Shown here in pieces: positions 59,419-64,000 of a DNA stretch of 64,000 nt. Positions within the stretch are counted from its first letter, which is position 1. Each line of letters starts with the position of its first letter. Location: assembly GCA_964458605.1 (NCBI GenBank), contig CAYWLS010000012.1, positions 57,221 through 121,220 of the forward strand, read 5' to 3'. The position numbers were made by a program, and so were the translations under genes. The stretch comes from JBBSNV01 sp964458605 (GTDB taxonomy: Bacteria; Pseudomonadota; Alphaproteobacteria; Reyranellales; JAQSWP01). Below the pieces are notes generated by a model. The model had not been told where the DNA came from. It made no database searches and was given only the letters and a program-made list of their open reading frames with translations.

Positions 59419-59542
59419 CACGACGCGGCCCCAGGTCCTCCTGCGGGCCGCGTTCGTTTGGTGCCGGTCGTGGCGCTCCAGGCGCCGGCGGCCGGGTCGG
59501 GCCGCGCCCGACAGCAGTTGTATCAGGAGGAACAGTTCAGTC

Positions 59543-60985
59543 ATGGCCAAGAAGAAGGTCGTCATCGAAGCCCCGCCGCCGGCCCCGCCGCGCACCATGT
59601 TCGACAAGATCTGGGACAGCCACCTGGTGCATCGCCAGGAAGACGGCACCTGCGTGCTCTACGTCGATCGCCACCTGGTGCACGAAGTGACCAGCCCGCA
59701 GGCCTTCGAGGGTCTGCGCGCCGCCGGCCGCAAGGTGCATCGTCCCGAGGCCACCCTGGCGGTGGCCGACCACAACGTGCCGACCACCGACCGCACCCAG
59801 GGCATCGCCGACGAGGAATCGCGCATCCAGGTCGAGACCCTGGAACAGAACTGCCGCGACTTCGGCGTGCCCTATTTCGAGATGAACGACATCCGCCAGG
59901 GCATCGTGCACATCATCGGGCCGGAGCAGGGCTTCACCCTGCCGGGCATGACCATCGTGTGCGGCGACTCCCATACCTCCACGCACGGCGCGTTCGGCGC
60001 GCTGGCCTTCGGCATCGGCACCTCCGAGGTCGAGCACGTGCTGGCGACCCAGACCATCCTGCAGAAGCCGGCCAAGAACATGCGCATCCTGGTCGAGGGC
60101 GACCTGCCGATCGGCATCACCTCGAAGGATCTGATCCTGGCCATCATCGGCAAGATCGGCACCGCCGGCGGCACCGGCTATGTCATCGAATACGCCGGCA
60201 AGGCGGTGCGCGAACTGTCGATGGAAGCGCGCATGACCATGTGCAACATGTCGATCGAGGCGGGCGCGCGCGCCGGCCTGATCGCGCCCGACGACATCAC
60301 CTTCAACTATCTCGAAGGCCGTCCGCTGGCGCCCAAGGGCGGCGCCTGGGAGATGGCGGTGGCGCAATGGCGCCGCCTGCCGTCCGACAAGGGCGCCCAT
60401 TTCGACACCGAGCTGAAGCTGTCGACCATGGATATAGCGCCGCAGCTCACCTGGGGCACCAGCCCGCAGGACGTGCTGCCGATCGACGGCGTGGTGCCCG
60501 ATCCGGCCGCCGCGCCGGACGACAACGCGCGCGAGGCCTGGACCCGCTCGCTCGACTATATGGGCCTGACGCCGGGCACCAGGCTGACCGACGTGAAGAT
60601 CGACAAGGTGTTCATCGGCTCCTGCACCAACGGGCGCATCGAAGACCTGCGCGCCGTGGCCGAGCTGGTCAAGGACCGCCGCGTTGCCGAGCATGTCAAC
60701 GCGCTGATCGTGCCGGGCTCGGGCCTGGTCAAGGCCCAGGCCGAGCAGGAGGGCCTGCACAAGATCTTCCTCGAGGCCGGCTTCGAATGGCGCGAGCCGG
60801 GCTGCTCGATGTGCCTGGCGATGAATGCCGACAAGCTGAAGCCGGGCGAGCGCTGCGCCTCGACCTCGAACCGCAATTTCGAGGGCCGCCAGGGCCGCGG
60901 CGGGCGCACCCATCTGATGAGCCCGGGCATGGCCGCCGCCGCCGCCATCACCGGCCACCTGGCCGACGTGCGCGAGCTGCTGTAG
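59543..60985 (+). CDS. leuC: 3-isopropylmalate dehydratase large subunit
   Basis: A 480-residue aconitase-fold subunit that isomerises 2- to 3-isopropylmalate in leucine synthesis. VCGDSHTSTHGAFGALAFGI near residue 140, FIGSCTNGRIEDLR near residue 356 and PGCSMCLAMN near residue 419 supply the cysteines of the 4Fe-4S cluster. The N-terminus has an Ala/Pro-rich extension (KKKVVIEAPPPAPPRTM). CAGGAGG precedes the start. The small subunit leuD begins 2.7 kb downstream, after three unrelated genes. Confidence 0.95.
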   Translation: MAKKKVVIEAPPPAPPRTMFDKIWDSHLVHRQEDGTCVLYVDRHLVHEVTSPQAFEGLRAAGRKVHRPEATLAVADHNVPTTDRTQGIADEESRIQVETLEQNCRDFGVPYFEMNDIRQGIVHIIGPEQGFTLPGMTIVCGDSHTSTHGAFGALAFGIGTSEVEHVLATQTILQKPAKNMRILVEGDLPIGITSKDLILAIIGKIGTAGGTGYVIEYAGKAVRELSMEARMTMCNMSIEAGARAGLIAPDDITFNYLEGRPLAPKGGAWEMAVAQWRRLPSDKGAHFDTELKLSTMDIAPQLTWGTSPQDVLPIDGVVPDPAAAPDDNAREAWTRSLDYMGLTPGTRLTDVKIDKVFIGSCTNGRIEDLRAVAELVKDRRVAEHVNALIVPGSGLVKAQAEQEGLHKIFLEAGFEWREPGCSMCLAMNADKLKPGERCASTSNRNFEGRQGRGGRTHLMSPGMAAAAAITGHLADVRELL

Positions 60986-61006
60986 TCGCCTTCGGCTATC
61001 TACGAC

Positions 61007-61040
61007 AAAAGCCCCGCCGGCGCTGCCCGCGGGGCTTTTT
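61007..61040 (+). terminator. Rho-independent terminator after leuC
   Basis: AAAAGCCCCGC pairs perfectly with GCGGGGCTTTT around an 11-base loop, followed by T. It lies 22 bases after the leuC stop, so leuC transcription probably ends here and leuD needs another promoter. Confidence 0.88.
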
Positions 61041-61079
61041 CTTTTTGGGCGTCCCGCCATAATTGAGGCGGGGGTCGCC

Positions 61080-61718
61080 ATGCAAGAGATCGAGTATTTC
61101 TATTCGGCGCATTCGCTCTACGCCTATCTGGGCTCGCGCCGCTTCATGCAGATCGCGGCCGCGGCCGGGCGGCGCATCGTCCACCGGCCGATGGATCTGC
61201 GCGCGGTGGTGGCGCAATCGGGCGCCGTGCCGTTCGGCCAGCGCAGCCAGGCGCACAAGGATTATTTCTTCGGGCGCGAGATGGAACGCTGGGCCGAGCA
61301 GCGCGGGGTGACGATGATGCGGCATTTCCCGCGCCATCACGCCAACGACATCGCCTTGCCCAACTGCCTGCTGATCGCCGCGATCGATGCTCGGGCCGAT
61401 GTCGATGCGCTGGCGCATCGGCTGCTCGAGGCACATTGGGCCGAGGATGCCGATCTGGCCGATGTAGCTACCCTGGAGCGCCTGGCCGACGGGTTGGGCA
61501 TGAAGAGCGACGCGCTGCTGCGGGCGGCGCGCGGCGGCGAGGTGCTGGGGCAATACCAGGCCAATACCCAGCAGGCCATCGCGCGGTCGGTGTTCGGCTC
61601 GCCGACCTATTTCGTCGATGGCGACATGTTCTACGGCCAGGACCGGCTGGAGATGGTCGAGCGGGCGCTGCGGCAGCCTTATGCGCATAGCGGCGTCGGC
61701 GGCGCGCAAACGAAATAG
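61080..61718 (+). CDS. 2-hydroxychromene-2-carboxylate isomerase family (second copy)
   Basis: A 212-residue GST-kappa/NahD-type thioredoxin-fold protein. EIEYFYSAHSLYAYLGSRRF carries Ser12 at the active-site position. RSVFGSPTYFVDGDMFYGQD near residue 167 has the cis-Pro loop. It resembles the gene at 49715 but is a distinct paralogue. The amidase ATG lies 11 bases after its stop, so the two may be co-transcribed. Confidence 0.86.
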   Translation: MQEIEYFYSAHSLYAYLGSRRFMQIAAAAGRRIVHRPMDLRAVVAQSGAVPFGQRSQAHKDYFFGREMERWAEQRGVTMMRHFPRHHANDIALPNCLLIAAIDARADVDALAHRLLEAHWAEDADLADVATLERLADGLGMKSDALLRAARGGEVLGQYQANTQQAIARSVFGSPTYFVDGDMFYGQDRLEMVERALRQPYAHSGVGGAQTK

Positions 61719-61729
61719 TGGAGGTAGGC

Positions 61730-63139
61730 ATGAGCGAGCTGTGGCGATGGGGCGCGGTCGAGCTGGCGCGGGCAATCCGCACCCGCAAGGTGTCCAGTCG
61801 CGAGGCGGTGCAGGCCTCGCTCGACCGGCTGGACGCGGTCAATCCCAAGATCAATGCCGTGGTCGAGAGCCGGCGCGACGAGGCGTTGGCGGCCGCCGAC
61901 GCGGCCGACCAGGCGGTAGCGCGCGGCGTGGAATTGGGTGCGCTGCACGGCGTGCCGGTCACCATCAAGGTCAATATCGACCAGCAGGGCTATGCCACCA
62001 CCAACGGCGTGGTGGCGTTCAAGGACGTGATCGCCCGGGAAGACAGCCCCGTCGTCGCCAACTGGCGCAAGGCCGGCGCGGTGTTCGTCGGCCGCACCAA
62101 TACGCCGGCATTCTCGCATCGCTGGTTCACCGACAACGCGCTGCACGGCCAGACGCTCAATCCGCTCGACCGGGGCCGCACCCCGGGCGGCTCGTCCGGC
62201 GGCGCGGCGGCGGCGATGGCCGCCGGCATCGGCACGCTGGCCCATGGCAACGATTATGGCGGCTCGGTGCGCTATCCCGCCTATGCCTGCGGCCTGGTCG
62301 GCGTGCGCGGCACCTTGGGTCGGGTGCCGGCCTACAACCCCACCATGGCCGGCACCAAGGAGCGCGCCATCTCGGCCCAGCTCATGTCGGTGCAGGGACC
62401 GTTGGCCCGCTCGGTGGCCGATGCACGGCTGGGCCTGCACGCCATGGCGCAGCGCGATGTGCGCGACCCGTGGTGGGTGCCGGCGCCGCTGCAAGGGCCG
62501 CCGCTCAAGCGGCCGATCAAGGTGGCGATGATCGCCGATGCTTTCGGCGACGGCGTGCATCCCACGGTGAAAGCCGCAATCGGGCAGGCCGGACGCTGGC
62601 TGCACGACGCCGGCTATGTGGTGGAGGAGAAAGCGCCGCCGATGCTGCCGGAAGCGGCCGCGCTGTGGTCGACCATCGTCATGAGCGACGGCTTGCGCGG
62701 CCTGAAGGGGCCGATGGACCAGTTCGGCGACCCGCCGGCGCAGCAGACCTTCTACGACATGGCGCATTTTTCGGTGCCGGCGGAAGGCACCGCCTATCTC
62801 GAGGCGCTGGAGAAGCGCAACGCCCTCCTGCGCGCCTGGAACCTGTTTCTCGAAGAGCATCCGCTGGTGCTGATGCCGGTGTCGATGGAGCCGCCCTTCG
62901 AGCAGGGGCTGGACCTGCAGGGCCGCAACGCCATGGGCCGCATCATGGCGGCGCAGCGGCCGTTGCTGGCGCTGGCGCTGCTGGGCCTGCCCTGCCTGTC
63001 GGTGCCGACCGGCATCGACCGGGGCGTGGCGATGGGCGTGCAGATCGTCGGCCAGCGCTATCGCGAGGACACTTGCCTGGAAGCGGCCGAGGTGATCGAG
63101 GCTCGCGCCAGCGTCGCGGTGCCGGTCGATCCGGCGTGA
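61730..63139 (+). CDS. Amidase signature family enzyme
   Basis: A 469-residue Ser-Ser-Lys amidase. Catalytic Lys80 lies in VTIKVN, the cis-Ser in GGSSGGAAAAMAAG near residue 155 and the nucleophilic Ser in DYGGSVRYPAYACG near residue 179. The family cleaves amides, including drug- or nitrile-derived ones, and includes GatA-like enzymes; no gatB or gatC is adjacent, so a catabolic amidase is more likely. GGAGG supports ATG 61730 over the GTG at 61718. Confidence 0.88.
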   Translation: MSELWRWGAVELARAIRTRKVSSREAVQASLDRLDAVNPKINAVVESRRDEALAAADAADQAVARGVELGALHGVPVTIKVNIDQQGYATTNGVVAFKDVIAREDSPVVANWRKAGAVFVGRTNTPAFSHRWFTDNALHGQTLNPLDRGRTPGGSSGGAAAAMAAGIGTLAHGNDYGGSVRYPAYACGLVGVRGTLGRVPAYNPTMAGTKERAISAQLMSVQGPLARSVADARLGLHAMAQRDVRDPWWVPAPLQGPPLKRPIKVAMIADAFGDGVHPTVKAAIGQAGRWLHDAGYVVEEKAPPMLPEAAALWSTIVMSDGLRGLKGPMDQFGDPPAQQTFYDMAHFSVPAEGTAYLEALEKRNALLRAWNLFLEEHPLVLMPVSMEPPFEQGLDLQGRNAMGRIMAAQRPLLALALLGLPCLSVPTGIDRGVAMGVQIVGQRYREDTCLEAAEVIEARASVAVPVDPA

Positions 63140-63202
63140 GCCGTCACGGGCCGTAACAAAAGGTCAACCGCCGTCGCATCCGGGCAGGGCTATTCTGATC
63201 CC

Positions 63203-63535
63203 ATGGCCCAACGGCATGAGACGACGGACTGGGGCGGCATGGAATGGCTGGTCGAGGACGCGCTGCAGCCGGGTGCGACGCTCAGCCTGGCGCGCATGAC
63301 GGTGCGGGCCGGCTGCACCAGCCAGGCCCATCGCCATCCCGATTGCGACGAGGCGGTGCATGTGCTGTCCGGCCGCATCGAGCAGCGCATCGGCGATGGC
63401 TGGCTGGCGCTGGGGCCTGGGCAGAGCGCGCATATCCCGGCCGGCCAGCCCCATTGCAGCCGGGCGCCGGGCGGGGAGGATGCCGTGCTGCTGGTGGCCT
63501 ATTCCGCCGGACGACGGATTTACCAGCCGGCCTAA
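63203..63535 (+). CDS. Small cupin-domain protein
   Basis: A 110-residue single-domain cupin. SQAHRHPDCDEAVHVLSG near residue 36 is motif 1, with His, His and Glu metal ligands followed by His, and GQSAHIPAGQPHCSRA near residue 74 is motif 2, with the last His. It binds a metal and a small ligand; activity is unknown. It follows the amidase by 63 bases. The stop is TAA. Confidence 0.82.
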   Translation: MAQRHETTDWGGMEWLVEDALQPGATLSLARMTVRAGCTSQAHRHPDCDEAVHVLSGRIEQRIGDGWLALGPGQSAHIPAGQPHCSRAPGGEDAVLLVAYSAGRRIYQPA

Positions 63536-63645
63536 TGGTTTATCCGCAGGCGGCAGCCATGCGCCGATGCGAAGGGGCATGGCTTGACCCGGGGCGCGGC
63601 GGGGGCTTTATTGCTGCCCTGTCCGGTCTTTAGCGAGTTGAGGCG

Positions 63646-64000
63646 ATGGAAAAGTTCACCACGATCAGCGGCACCGCCGCGCCCCTGCCGATGGTCAATG
63701 TCGATACCGACATGATCATTCCCAAGCAGTTCCTGAAGACCATCAAGCGCACCGGGCTGAAGGACGGGCTGTTCTACGAGCTGCGCTATTCGGCCGACGG
63801 CAAGAAGCTCGATTTCGTGCTCGACCGGCCGCAATACCAGAACGCCAAGATCCTGGTGGCTGGCCCCAATTTCGGCTGCGGCTCCAGCCGCGAGCATGCG
63901 CCCTGGGCGCTGCTCGATTTCGGCATCCGCGTCATCGTGGCGGAGAGCTTCGCCGACATCTTCTACAACAACTGCTTCAAGAACGGCATCCTGCCGATCA
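63646..64000 (+). CDS. leuD: 3-isopropylmalate dehydratase small subunit (3' end outside window)
   Basis: The first 118 residues of LeuD, the small subunit that pairs with LeuC. MEKFTTISGTAAPLPMVNVD, then TDMIIPKQFLKTIKRTGLKD, then AGPNFGCGSSREHAPWALLD near residue 82 are the LeuD signature. The gene runs past the right edge. GAGG precedes the ATG. Separation from leuC by a terminator and three genes means it must have its own promoter in the preceding 110 bases or be read from the cupin gene. Confidence 0.95.
   Translation, partial: MEKFTTISGTAAPLPMVNVDTDMIIPKQFLKTIKRTGLKDGLFYELRYSADGKKLDFVLDRPQYQNAKILVAGPNFGCGSSREHAPWALLDFGIRVIVAESFADIFYNNCFKNGILPI

Overview
This 64 kb window is GC-rich chromosomal DNA (about two thirds G+C by eye) from an alphaproteobacterium. 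The best signs are two housekeeping blocks in the order seen in that class: dapF-mtaB-ftsY-yciB on the minus strand and ffh-(VOC gene)-rpsP-rimM-trmD-rplS-leuC...leuD on the plus strand. The many uptake systems (a DppABCDF-like ABC operon, a DctPQM TRAP operon, a TAXI TRAP pair) and acyl-CoA enzymes fit a soil or water heterotroph, perhaps Rhodospirillales sensu lato. The genus cannot be fixed from the sequence alone.

Layout. 1-3.2 kb: the end of a PaaG-like enoyl-CoA hydratase, an SMP-30 beta-propeller, a PcaF/PaaJ-like thiolase and a LysE exporter. 3.3-5.94 kb: a 2.6 kb insertion with 18-bp perfect terminal inverted repeats and an 8-bp target duplication. It carries an IS1-type transposase, a PemK/MazF-like toxin, two unknown proteins and a class II tRNA whose anticodon reads UUA. 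6-12 kb: a ferredoxin-NADP reductase, a 910-residue RTX protein, a 2OG-Fe(II) oxygenase, a small thioredoxin-like protein and tRNA-Arg(CCU). 12-20.2 kb: a Nudix hydrolase, a glycosyltransferase, a decayed methyltransferase, glutamate dehydrogenase, a flavin reductase, a metallo-beta-lactamase-fold hydrolase and a secreted beta-propeller. 20.3-27.4 kb: a palindromic mosaic repeat, the DctPQM operon, an acyl-CoA racemase/transferase, a DUF2066 protein, an acyl-CoA ligase and a short coiled-coil protein.

27.7-33.3 kb: a peptide/nickel-type ABC operon whose last four genes overlap at ATGA junctions. 33.3-42.6 kb: catabolic and core genes, namely DUF2817, CmcJ/NvfI-like, nitronate monooxygenase, M20 deacylase, TusA, pgk, a SodC-like protein missing metal ligands, a PQQ-type sugar dehydrogenase and a Nudix gene. 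42.7-46 kb: the TAXI TRAP system, ending in a second copy of the mosaic repeat. 46-49.6 kb: the dapF operon. 49.7-54.9 kb: a GST-kappa-like isomerase, a substrate-binding protein, an AMP ligase, a glycosyltransferase and a CPBP protease. 55.1-64 kb: the ffh/ribosomal block, then leuC and leuD with an isomerase, an amidase and a cupin between them.

The observation most worth following is the 3304-5936 element, a transposon that appears to carry an ochre-suppressor-type tRNA together with a toxin gene translationally coupled to a UAA stop codon. Others are the SodC-like protein lacking copper ligands, the two-copy mosaic repeat, hairpins between binding-protein and permease genes, and the multiply broken methyltransferase.
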